Source: Verrucomicrobiota bacterium
GTDB taxonomy: Bacteria; Verrucomicrobiota; Verrucomicrobiia; Verrucomicrobiales; DEV007
Assembly (NCBI GenBank): GCA_027618625.1
Contig: JAQCER010000208.1
Location: 1-6,572 of the forward strand
Length of the DNA: 6,572 nt
Reading direction: 5' to 3'
The notes beneath the pieces were generated by a model that saw nothing but the letters and a program-made list of their open reading frames with translations, had not been told where the DNA came from and ran no database searches. Every line of letters begins with the position of its first letter. Positions within the stretch are counted from its first letter, which is position 1. Both the position numbers and the translations under genes were made by a program. This document shows positions 1 to 5,712 of this stretch, one piece after another.

Positions 1-1442
1 GCTTGAATGACCCTCTGCTGATGAAGTCGGGCAGCCACTGCATCCATCGCGTCTGCCCGCTTCCGTAGTTCCGCAGCCGCCTCATTCAAAGTGGAACGAT
101 CCACCTTCCGATCCACCATATCATTGAAGAACATCTCAGCCTCATTTGCATTCCCGCCGGCAACAAATCGCTGGATCGCCTCCTCGACTTCCGGCTGTAC
201 CAGGGCCGAGGAATCCAGATTGGAAGCAATTTCAAAACGGCGATACTGCGGCTCTGTCTGCCGGAATTTGCATAGCCCTACACTCCCCTTCCGCCATGCT
301 TGATCGTTAGATTCGATGACGAGATTCCCATTGAGGAAGCACAGGATTCGCTCTGCCTCAACCCGGACGCGCAAATGATTCCAGTCACCAGATCGATAAT
401 AGCTTGAGGTGATCTGCTCAAGAATGTTCCAGCTGTAAACGGTCGGCCCATCAAAGCGGGTGAGCCGCAGTTGCCCAGCGGTCGGATAAAATCCGTAGTG
501 CCTGTCTTCCCCATCCGACCCGAACGCGATGCCCGCCGCACCGGACTCGTCATCCAGCCTCACCTCGACAGAGATTTCATACGGTGGCTCCGGCACATCC
601 ATCTTTGAAATACACAAAGCTCGCCCGCCAAATCCCGCTCCAGCGCCCTGCGCTGAAATCGAGCCTGCCCGCTGGCGCCATGCCACCCCATCGTCCGCTT
701 CCGGCACTTGCCACAAACGCGGATTCATCCTTCCGATCCGCTGCCAGTAGATCAAGGGAACCGTGTTAGGATCCTCGAGTAAATTCTGCACATTCTCCAC
801 CGGGACGGCAAAGCCAAGATTTTCCGTGAGTGCCGCCTTCAGAGTTATCACTCCCAGCACTTGCCCCAGTCGATCGATCAGCGGCCCGCCACTGTTCCCT
901 CTCTCGATCGGGACAGCTGCCTGAATCATTTCGATGCCGTTGACCTCGCGCAAACCTGAGACCACTCCCTGCGTCACACTGAACTCCAGACCTTGTGGAT
1001 TCCCCAGTGCCAGGGTCTCGACCCCCTGCCGGGCAGCGCCTCGGGGAGCAATCGCGAGCGGCTGCAGATCATTCGCATCCACCCGCAGGATCACGAGATC
1101 AAGCTTCCTGTCCCAGGCGTGTACCGCGACCACCTCTGGTTCCCGGCCATCTACCAGCCTCACGCGGATAGCTCGTCCCTCGCCCGTAACGTGAAGATTG
1201 GTCACAATCAATCCATCGGCCGAAACAACAAACCCCGAGCCGATCCCGCGCTCGGCGCCATCTCGCCCGTCCTGAATTACGGTCACCAGAGATGGCCGCA
1301 CCTTTGTCATGATCGCCTCGATCGTAGGCGTTTCCCCCTGCGCTGGCTCCGCGGTGTCATCTTGTGCGCACAGAAAGTGGGGTACCATCAACCAGACCGC
1401 AAGCAGCCGACAAAAGGAGCGAGGACATGACCACATCTTCAT
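1..1442 (-). CDS. Secreted trypsin-like (S1C/Deg-type) serine protease with C-terminal concanavalin-like domain, partial at left edge
   Basis: The reading frame is open from an ATG at 1442 to the left edge; 480 codons are visible and the C-terminus is missing. Residues 1-27 look like a signal peptide: basic start, hydrophobic core LLAVWLMV, cleavage near LCAQ. Residues about 35-230 are a trypsin-fold protease with a complete triad: His84 in TNLHVTG, Asp115 in RKLDLVILRV and Ser184 in RGNSGGPL, with the usual GxGSGFVV and LGNPQGL segments. Residues about 240-406 resemble the concanavalin/DUF1080 (3-keto-disaccharide hydrolase-like) fold, with GDWNHLRVRV at 352-361 and FLNGN at 369-373. A charged helical stretch follows to the edge. 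No PDZ domain follows the protease directly, unlike DegP/DegQ. I infer an exported protein that may bind glycans or proteins; the substrate is unknown. There is no clear Shine-Dalgarno site. An alternative ATG lies two codons downstream at 1436. Confidence 0.9.
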   Translation of the reverse strand, partial: MKMWSCPRSFCRLLAVWLMVPHFLCAQDDTAEPAQGETPTIEAIMTKVRPSLVTVIQDGRDGAERGIGSGFVVSADGLIVTNLHVTGEGRAIRVRLVDGREPEVVAVHAWDRKLDLVILRVDANDLQPLAIAPRGAARQGVETLALGNPQGLEFSVTQGVVSGLREVNGIEMIQAAVPIERGNSGGPLIDRLGQVLGVITLKAALTENLGFAVPVENVQNLLEDPNTVPLIYWQRIGRMNPRLWQVPEADDGVAWRQRAGSISAQGAGAGFGGRALCISKMDVPEPPYEISVEVRLDDESGAAGIAFGSDGEDRHYGFYPTAGQLRLTRFDGPTVYSWNILEQITSSYYRSGDWNHLRVRVEAERILCFLNGNLVIESNDQAWRKGSVGLCKFRQTEPQYRRFEIASNLDSSALVQPEVEEAIQRFVAGGNANEAEMFFNDMVDRKVDRSTLNEAAAELRKRADAMDAVAARLHQQRVIQ

Positions 1443-1494
1443 GCCACCATCATTCGTGGTCGCTCGCGCACGCGCAATGTAAAACTTCACAGCA

Positions 1495-1508
1495 CCAATC
1501 TCCAATCT
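1495..1508. repeat. 7-bp tandem duplication (CCAATCT x2)
   Basis: Two perfect copies of CCAATCT lie at 1495-1501 and 1502-1508. On its own this is minor, but it sits 3 bp from the 19-bp duplication that follows. Confidence 0.75.
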
Positions 1509-1511
1509 CAT

Positions 1512-1549
1512 GGAGTTGTGCAGCACTACCGGAGTTGTGCAGCACTACC
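1512..1549. repeat. 19-bp perfect tandem duplication
   Basis: Two identical 19-bp copies of GGAGTTGTGCAGCACTACC lie at 1512-1530 and 1531-1549 with no spacer. Each copy contains the small inverted repeat GTGC-A-GCAC, so the pair could offer two protein-binding sites or small hairpins. It lies 70-108 bp upstream of the protease start codon on the other strand, a suitable distance for an operator or activator site; that role is only a guess. Confidence 0.9.
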
Positions 1550-1563
1550 GCAAATCGCAAATC
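1550..1563. repeat. 7-bp tandem duplication (GCAAATC x2)
   Basis: Two perfect copies of GCAAATC lie at 1550-1556 and 1557-1563, directly abutting the 19-bp duplication. Short heptamer doublets of this kind are typical products of replication slippage. Confidence 0.75.
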
Positions 1564-1732
1564 TCTCCTCCGGCGAAGTCGTCTTCGACTGGAGCCTCAC
1601 CCGCGAGCACGGCAGCCTCGACACCCTTTTATCAAGGAAGGCCACCCGCGAAGCGCTTTTCATCACTACTGTTCTCGACTTAGTCTCTCTCTCCAGGTGG
1701 CGAATTTCGTAATGTATGGATATCCATCAAGC

Positions 1733-1918
1733 TCAATCCTCCTTCCGTTTTATTGCCCTGAGGTTCGCAATTTTGTCCTTCGACATTCCAGCGATGAATC
1801 GATCGGCAAAGAGATCCGGACTCGGCGGTTTCAATTGCTCCACGAATGCCCGGATCTCCGAAAACGTGAAGCGTCCAAGCTGCGTTGGACCTCCACTCAT
1901 TTCACCTTGGAGATTCAC
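1733..1918 (-). CDS. Small hypothetical protein, 61 aa, second gene of a coupled pair
   Basis: I do not recognise this protein. It starts at GTG 1918 and ends at TGA 1735-1733. The start is well supported: GAGGAG at 1930-1925 lies 6 nt upstream and overlaps the stop codon of the preceding 132-codon gene, so translation is probably coupled. The product is soluble, with no signal peptide or membrane segment. Residues about 16-30 (RFTFSEIRAFVEQL) and 37-57 (a charged stretch ending AIKRKED) look helical, and the end is strongly basic, which would suit a small nucleic-acid- or protein-binding factor. The size and arrangement resemble small two-gene modules, but no toxin, antitoxin or DNA-binding motif can be named. 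The plus-strand frame across the same bases (1716-1937) lacks a start signal and is taken as its shadow. Confidence 0.6.
   Translation of the reverse strand: MNLQGEMSGGPTQLGRFTFSEIRAFVEQLKPPSPDLFADRFIAGMSKDKIANLRAIKRKED
1738..1744 (-). promoter_or_regulatory. Strong Shine-Dalgarno-like site AAGGAGG at the end of the 61-codon gene
   Basis: AAGGAGG at 1744-1738 on the minus strand lies in the last codons of the 61-aa gene. It is followed 7 nt later by TTG (1730) and 10 nt later by ATG (1727). The frame behind them stops after 15 codons (TAA 1682-1680; product begins MDIHTLRN). It may mark the start of a third gene that has since been truncated, or it may be a chance match within Lys/Glu-rich codons. 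Confidence 0.35.
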
Positions 1919-1924
1919 GCTATA

Positions 1925-1930
1925 CTCCTC
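1925..1930 (-). promoter_or_regulatory. Ribosome binding site GAGGAG that decides the GTG start of the 61-aa gene
   Basis: GAGGAG at 1930-1925 is separated by TATAGC (6 nt) from GTG 1918. Its first G is the last base of the upstream TAG stop codon, a classic coupling geometry. Just before it lies the 12-bp perfect palindrome CTAGCTAGCTAG (1930-1941). Confidence 0.7.
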
Positions 1931-2328
1931 TAGCTAGCTAGTTTTTCCTGTCCCCTGTCAGTACGGCGATCAACATCGTAGATCCTGCACCGCACCGCAC
2001 GCAGGAAAAGAGCCTTCAGATCATTGAAGCATTCGATGCCCGCAAAGCTATTGAGTCGGTTGGGTTGATTGGGTTGATTGGGTTGTTTCTTCATCCCGTC
2101 CTCGGTTTGATCATTTTGCCCGATTAACCCGCTGATGATTTCATTGAGCGCTTTTGCGGTCGCATCCTTGCGTTCCGAAACCCACTCCTGTCCGTCCAGC
2201 AGGCGACGAGCCAATCGCGTTCCTGCATCCCAGAGGAATAAGTAGGCCTGGTCCCACGCCCTGCCATTGATTCTCGCAACAGTAGACAGCAGATCCTGGA
2301 TGTCAGGTACCGGTTGAACCTCAGGCAT
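1930..2328 (-). CDS. Hypothetical protein, 132 aa, first gene of a coupled pair
   Basis: I do not recognise this protein. It runs from ATG 2328 to TAG 1932-1930; an in-frame TAG at 2343-2341 rules out a longer N-terminus. Residues about 10-70 are predicted helical (DLLSTVARINGRAWDQAYLF, then a Trp- and Arg-rich helix and NEIISGLIG). A linker at residues 82-90 reads QPN three times and is encoded by a 9-bp tandem repeat. A second helical, basic part follows (FNDLKALFLRAVRCRIYDVD, about 101-120). There is no signal peptide or transmembrane helix. The gene has no Shine-Dalgarno site, but a sigma70-like promoter ends 9 bp before the ATG, so the mRNA may be nearly leaderless. It appears to be co-transcribed with the 61-codon gene directly behind it. 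Lack of a family match leaves open that the frame is spurious; the promoter and the coupled downstream start argue otherwise. Confidence 0.55.
   Translation of the reverse strand: MPEVQPVPDIQDLLSTVARINGRAWDQAYLFLWDAGTRLARRLLDGQEWVSERKDATAKALNEIISGLIGQNDQTEDGMKKQPNQPNQPNRLNSFAGIECFNDLKALFLRAVRCRIYDVDRRTDRGQEKLAS
2060..2085. repeat. 9-bp tandem repeat, three copies (TTGGGTTGA)
   Basis: TTGGGTTGA occurs at 2060-2068 and 2069-2077, and a third copy at 2078-2085 lacks only the final A. The period is a multiple of three, so the minus-strand reading frame is kept and each unit adds Gln-Pro-Asn to the 132-aa protein. Copy number could vary without breaking the gene. Confidence 0.85.
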
Positions 2329-2337
2329 TGTATGCCG

Positions 2338-2366
2338 ATCCTAACGGAATTCGAGTTCCAGATCAA
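2338..2366 (-). promoter_or_regulatory. Putative sigma70-type promoter of the 132-aa/61-aa gene pair
   Basis: On the minus strand, TTGATC (2366-2361, 4/6 to TTGACA) is followed after exactly 17 bp by TAGGAT (2343-2338, 4/6 to TATAAT). The ATG of the 132-aa gene begins 9 nt after the -10 box, so transcription would start about 1-3 nt before the start codon. The -35 box overlaps the end of the sulfatase remnant, suggesting the promoter arose in or beside decayed coding sequence. This is a pattern match only. Confidence 0.4.
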
Positions 2367-2558
2367 CCGGAGACAGACAGGAGAATTTCGCGTCTGCCAA
2401 TCTTCACGCTAGGCAGTGCGGACAGGAAACCGATGATGTCAATGTCCCCGCGGGCATCGGCGCCGGCCACTTCGCAGGCGGTCGGCAAAATATCTCAGAA
2501 GACACATGCTGCATAAAATCACGAGCGTGTTTTCGCTCAGCTTGAGTTCATCCATCCA
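2363..2558 (-). pseudogene. Remnant of a sulfatase (alkaline-phosphatase-superfamily arylsulfatase)
   Basis: Two pieces of a planctomycete-type sulfatase lie in the expected order on the minus strand but in different frames. Piece 1 (from 2555) reads MDELKLSENTLVI, matching the family segment LDELKLADNTLVIFTSDNG, but the FTSDNG part is gone. Piece 2 (about 2506 to 2363) reads VF*DILPTACEVAGAD and then DIDIIGFLSALPS. It matches the family segment FWDILPTxxELAG...DIDGISFLPxLLG, and the conserved Trp codon is now TGA (2497-2495). The roughly 100 residues normally between these pieces are missing, piece 2 is shifted one base relative to piece 1, and the N-terminal catalytic half with the formylglycine Cys/Ser is absent. 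The frame ends at TGA 2365-2363. It is certainly non-functional. The match is by remembered family motifs, not by a search; the upstream boundary is uncertain. Confidence 0.62.
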
Positions 2559-2687
2559 ATTTCCGTTGGATTCTCGGATTCTCGCTTCTTCGTGGACTGG
2601 TTTTGTCGATTCTGCTGGAATGGAGCTGTTCGGGGCTCCTGCGGTGATCGCCTAAATTAAAGGTTGGCCAACGAACCCTCCGCAGCC

Positions 2688-4053
2688 ATGCACGTTTTCC
2701 GTCTCCCTCTGCTGATCGCTTGCCTGACGATCTCGCCTGCCCTCGGGCATGCCGATGCCGAGGAGGCTGGGCGGGCCGAATCACAGCCGCCCAGTTGGAA
2801 TCCCAGTTCCGGGAGACGGTAGAGCCGGTTTTGAAGCGTCACTGCTACCGCTGTCACGGTGTGGAGAAGATGAAGTCGGGCGTGCGGGTCGATATCCTCG
2901 ACGGGAGCCTGGAGGACGAGCAGCTCTTTCTACTTGAGCACGTCCAGGAGCAACTCGAGGAGCAGGCCATGCCGCCGGAAGACGAGCGCCAACTCGCGGC
3001 GGAAGAACAGAAGGTGGTGATGCAATGGATTGCGCAGGCCCTTCAAGAAGGAGAACTTAAGGTGCGAGCCAAAAACGGCTCCATTCGGAGGCTAACCGTG
3101 ACGCAGTTTCACAATACCCTGCGGGATCTGCTCGGCGTCGAGGACCGTCTGGCCGATGTGCTTCCGGCCCGATGGCGTCTTAAAGGAGGGCTTCAAGAAC
3201 TGCAGCCAGTTCACTGGTGAGTTCGTCTCCCAGTGGTTGAGCCTGGACAAGTTCGACGTGGTCGACATCAACCACGGAAGATTCCCGCGCCTCAACCGGG
3301 AAACGGTAAGGGAACTTCGCAAGGAGCCAGTGCACTTCGTCACTCATCTCATCCGCGCCAACCTACCTCTGCGTCATCTCATCGATGCCGACATTATCGT
3401 GGCGAATGATGTGGTGGCAGGATACTACGGCATCGACGACACGACGCATGGGTTCACCTTCGCGCCGATTCGCCACGGCAATGAGCATCTCGGCGGCATC
3501 CTGACCCTGGCAGCTGTCCTGTCGGGACTCTCCGACGGCAACGAATCAAACCCCGTTAAGCGGGGAGCGTGGCTGGCGCGCAAGATAGATCATCGCGGAG
3601 CCGCCAGAGCCACCGCCTCCGAATGTGCCCGAGCTTCTGAGTGACCAGGAAGCAAAGGCAAAGACTTTGCGCGAACGACTGGAGCAGCACCGCAGTCAGG
3701 AAGGTTGCATGCAGTGCCATCAGAAAATCGATCCCTGGGGCCTCCCTCTGGAGCAGTTTGACGCTGCGGGTCTTTTCAAGCAAGGGGACGTCGATGCCGC
3801 ATCGACACTGCCCGACAAGACAGAAATCGCAGACGCCAGGGGACTCAAGCATTACCTCGCCAACGATCGTATTGACCAGGTCGCCTTCAGTTTTCTCAGC
3901 CATCTCGCCAGTTACGCCATCGGGCGCAGTCTCACCTTCAACGAAATCGAGTACTTGAAACGGGAGGGCCGCAGGGCGCTCGCCCCGGAGGGGTATCGAA
4001 TGAGGGACTGTGTACGGTTCGTGATTGAGAGTCCTGTCTTTCTTGAAAAATGA
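2688..4053 (+). pseudogene. Decayed planctomycete haem protein of the DUF1587/DUF1592/DUF1588/DUF1585 type
   Basis: The pieces occupy three frames. ATG 2688 opens a signal peptide (RLPLLIACLTISPALG, then HADAEE) that hits a stop at 2820-2822. The rest continues one frame over from about 2790: AAQLESQF, then the c-type haem motif CYRCH (2843-2857), then the DUF1587 start [19 protein letters not shown]. An extra G in CCGG-CCC near 3165 shifts the frame again to give [11 protein letters not shown]. At about 3198-3212 this jumps in frame to the end of DUF1592 ([20 protein letters not shown] and later [20 protein letters not shown]), so roughly 250-300 codons are missing. A doubled AGAT at 3583-3590 shifts the frame once more into DUF1588 (haem-type CMQCH at 3706-3720, KIDPWGLPLEQFDA) and DUF1585, ending at TGA 4051. 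Family members are predicted exported multi-domain cytochrome-like proteins. The remnant cannot make the full protein. Single-base shifts could be sequencing errors; the large deletion cannot. Confidence 0.88.
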
Positions 4054-4129
4054 GACCCTGAGACCTAACCACAGTCAAAACCCGGCAGGATAATACTCGA
4101 CAACCACTCATAAAGATGGGAAATCACGG

Positions 4130-5698
4130 ATGCTCCCCCGCCCATCAGCGCCCGTGAATAAAATTACCCGCCATTATCTTTGGGAGAACCTGCTGGAGCA
4201 GGCAACCCATGCCCGCTTTTTTGAAACCAACGACCCGCTCTTCTCGCGCCGCGCGATGCTGGCAAAGTGCTTCAATGGAATCGGTGCCTTGGGCCTGGCT
4301 GCGGCGATGGGCCAGCGAGCTTCCGGGGCCGACATACCCAGTGCGACTGTGGGTTCCCCGGCGAATGCGCTGATGCCGCAAGTGCCCCACTTTGCAGCGA
4401 AGGCGAAGCACGTCATTCATCTGTGGATGAACGGCGCGCCCTCGCAGGTCGATACCTTCGATCCCAAGCCGGCGTTGGAAAAGTTTGCCGGCCAGCGCCC
4501 GGAAAGCACCGTGAAATTGACCACGGAAAATGCTACTGGCGGTCTGATGCCATCGCCGTTTAAGTTTGCCAAGTTCGGCCAATCGGGAATGGAGATCAGC
4601 GAGTTGTTTCCCGAGGTGGCGCGGTTCGCGGATGACTTGTGCGTCATCCGTTCGATGCAAACGGATGTTCCGGTGCATGAGTCATCCAACTGGATGATGT
4701 TTACCGGGAGCATTCAGCCGAACCGTCCCTCCTACGGCTCATGGCTGCTCTACGGGCTGGGCAGCGAGAATGAAAACCTGCCGGGATTTGTTGTGCTCGG
4801 CGAACAGGGCCAACCCGTCAACGGCCCCTCGAACTGGAGCAGTCGTTTTCTGCCGGGCATTTATCAAGGTTGCCAGGTCGCCTTGCCCAAAGACTATAGC
4901 CCGCGCGAAGTCATTCCCTTTCTCCTGAACGCGCAGCTATCTCCGGCGGAGCAACGCCGCGAACTCGACCTGATACAGCGCCTTAACGCCATGCATCTGG
5001 AACGGCAGGGAGCTGAGAATGCGATGAATGCGCGGATTCAATCACTCGAGATGGCTTTCAATATGGAAAGCTCCGCCGCGGAAGCGTTCGATACCAGCCA
5101 GGAAACTGCTGCGACCATGGCGGCGTATGGTTTGACGGGTTCCGGCTCTGATCTGGTTGCCACGAGTTCGGATGGTGGTTTCAAGCGTTCAATCTATGGC
5201 CGGAACTGCCTGCTGGCCCGCCGCCTTGTAGAACGAGGAGTTCGCGTCGTGCAGATTTATTGCGGCAAGAGCCAGCCGTGGGACCATCACGATAAGAACA
5301 GCCAATCGCACCGCAATCATGCGCAGGTTGTGGATCGTCCTATCGCAGCATTGCTTGGAGATCTGAAGCAACGGGGCTTGCTCGAAGAGACGCTGGTGTT
5401 GTGGGGCGGTGAGTTTGGCCGGACCCCGACTTCCCAAGGGAACGATGGCCGCGATCACAACCATCACGGATTCACCGTCTGGATTGCGGGCGGGGGTGTT
5501 CGGAGCGGCATGACCTATGGAGCCACGGATGAGTTCGGCTTCAAAGCAGTGGAGAAACCCGTCCATGTGCACGACCTCCACGCGACGATGCTTCACCTCA
5601 TGGGTTTGGATCACGAGAAGCTCACGTATCGCTACAGCGGTCGCGATTTTCGTCTGACAGACGTCTATGGCACTGTGGTGAAGGACATCATCGGTTAA
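4130..5698 (+). CDS. DUF1501 family protein with twin-arginine-type signal
   Basis: The protein has 522 codons, close to the usual length of the family with a slightly long N-terminus. Residues 39-62 form a Tat-like signal: SRRAML followed by a hydrophobic, Gly/Ala-rich stretch (GIGALGLAAAMG). The conserved front of the domain is seen at 94-116 (HVIHLWMNGAPSQVDTFDPK), and the diagnostic C-terminal part at 425-447 (WGGEFGRTP, then DHNHHG), followed by HDLHATMLHLMGLDHEKL and RYSGRDFRLTDV near the end. DUF1501 proteins belong to the alkaline-phosphatase-like superfamily in fold, are exported, and are greatly expanded in planctomycetes and verrucomicrobia; their reaction is not established. The gene lies 76 bp after the haem pseudogene and 14 bp before the PSCyt2 gene, so the last two probably share an mRNA. 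No good Shine-Dalgarno site precedes ATG 4130. If the start is later, for example an ATG just inside the Tat motif, the twin arginines would be lost, so the first ATG is preferred. Confidence 0.93.
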   Translation: MLPRPSAPVNKITRHYLWENLLEQATHARFFETNDPLFSRRAMLAKCFNGIGALGLAAAMGQRASGADIPSATVGSPANALMPQVPHFAAKAKHVIHLWMNGAPSQVDTFDPKPALEKFAGQRPESTVKLTTENATGGLMPSPFKFAKFGQSGMEISELFPEVARFADDLCVIRSMQTDVPVHESSNWMMFTGSIQPNRPSYGSWLLYGLGSENENLPGFVVLGEQGQPVNGPSNWSSRFLPGIYQGCQVALPKDYSPREVIPFLLNAQLSPAEQRRELDLIQRLNAMHLERQGAENAMNARIQSLEMAFNMESSAAEAFDTSQETAATMAAYGLTGSGSDLVATSSDGGFKRSIYGRNCLLARRLVERGVRVVQIYCGKSQPWDHHDKNSQSHRNHAQVVDRPIAALLGDLKQRGLLEETLVLWGGEFGRTPTSQGNDGRDHNHHGFTVWIAGGGVRSGMTYGATDEFGFKAVEKPVHVHDLHATMLHLMGLDHEKLTYRYSGRDFRLTDVYGTVVKDIIG

Positions 5699-5712
5699 AC
5701 CCGCGGCACCGG

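Larger units (their letters stand above)
1443..1732. other. Gene-poor spacer upstream of the protease gene
   Basis: This 290-bp stretch lies between the protease start and the end of the 61-codon gene. No convincing intact gene is seen. It holds three back-to-back small tandem duplications (1495-1563, listed separately) and, on the minus strand, a strong Shine-Dalgarno-like site followed by a 15-codon ORF (1727 to 1680). A plus-strand open frame at 1518-1712 contains a helical-looking segment (about 1600-1710) that faintly recalls the C-terminus of ScpA; I do not call it a gene. A weak sigma70-like pair on the minus strand (TTGGAG, 17 bp, TTACAT, about 1505 to 1477) could serve the protease gene but scores poorly. 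Confidence 0.5.

Noticed and set aside
1364..1933. 189-codon plus-strand open frame across the protease start and the small-gene region.
   Set aside because: It overlaps the well-supported protease N-terminus and the coupled 61-aa gene antisense, runs through the tandem repeats, and its product has no recognisable features.
1930..1946. CTAGCTAGCTAG followed by TTTTT on the plus strand, as a rho-independent terminator.
   Set aside because: The self-complementary element has no real loop and low stem stability, and no plus-strand gene ends here.
2124..2366. 80-codon minus-strand frame overlapping the 132-aa gene.
   Set aside because: It has no Shine-Dalgarno site, starts within the putative -35 box, and its product is irregular; its first residues may only be a further scrap of the sulfatase remnant.
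2600..2687. Possible promoter for the haem pseudogene (TTCGGG, 18 bp, TAAATT).
   Set aside because: The -35 box is poor and the spacing imperfect; not enough to list as a feature.
3551..3565. Hairpin CCCCG-TTAAG-CGGGG on the plus strand, a possible terminator.
   Set aside because: The stem is only 5 bp, there is no T-run after it, and it falls in a conserved coding segment (SNPVKRGAW) of the pseudogene.
3556..3903. 115-codon minus-strand frame under the DUF1588/DUF1585 remnant.
   Set aside because: The plus-strand reading matches the known domains and the antisense product has no supported start.
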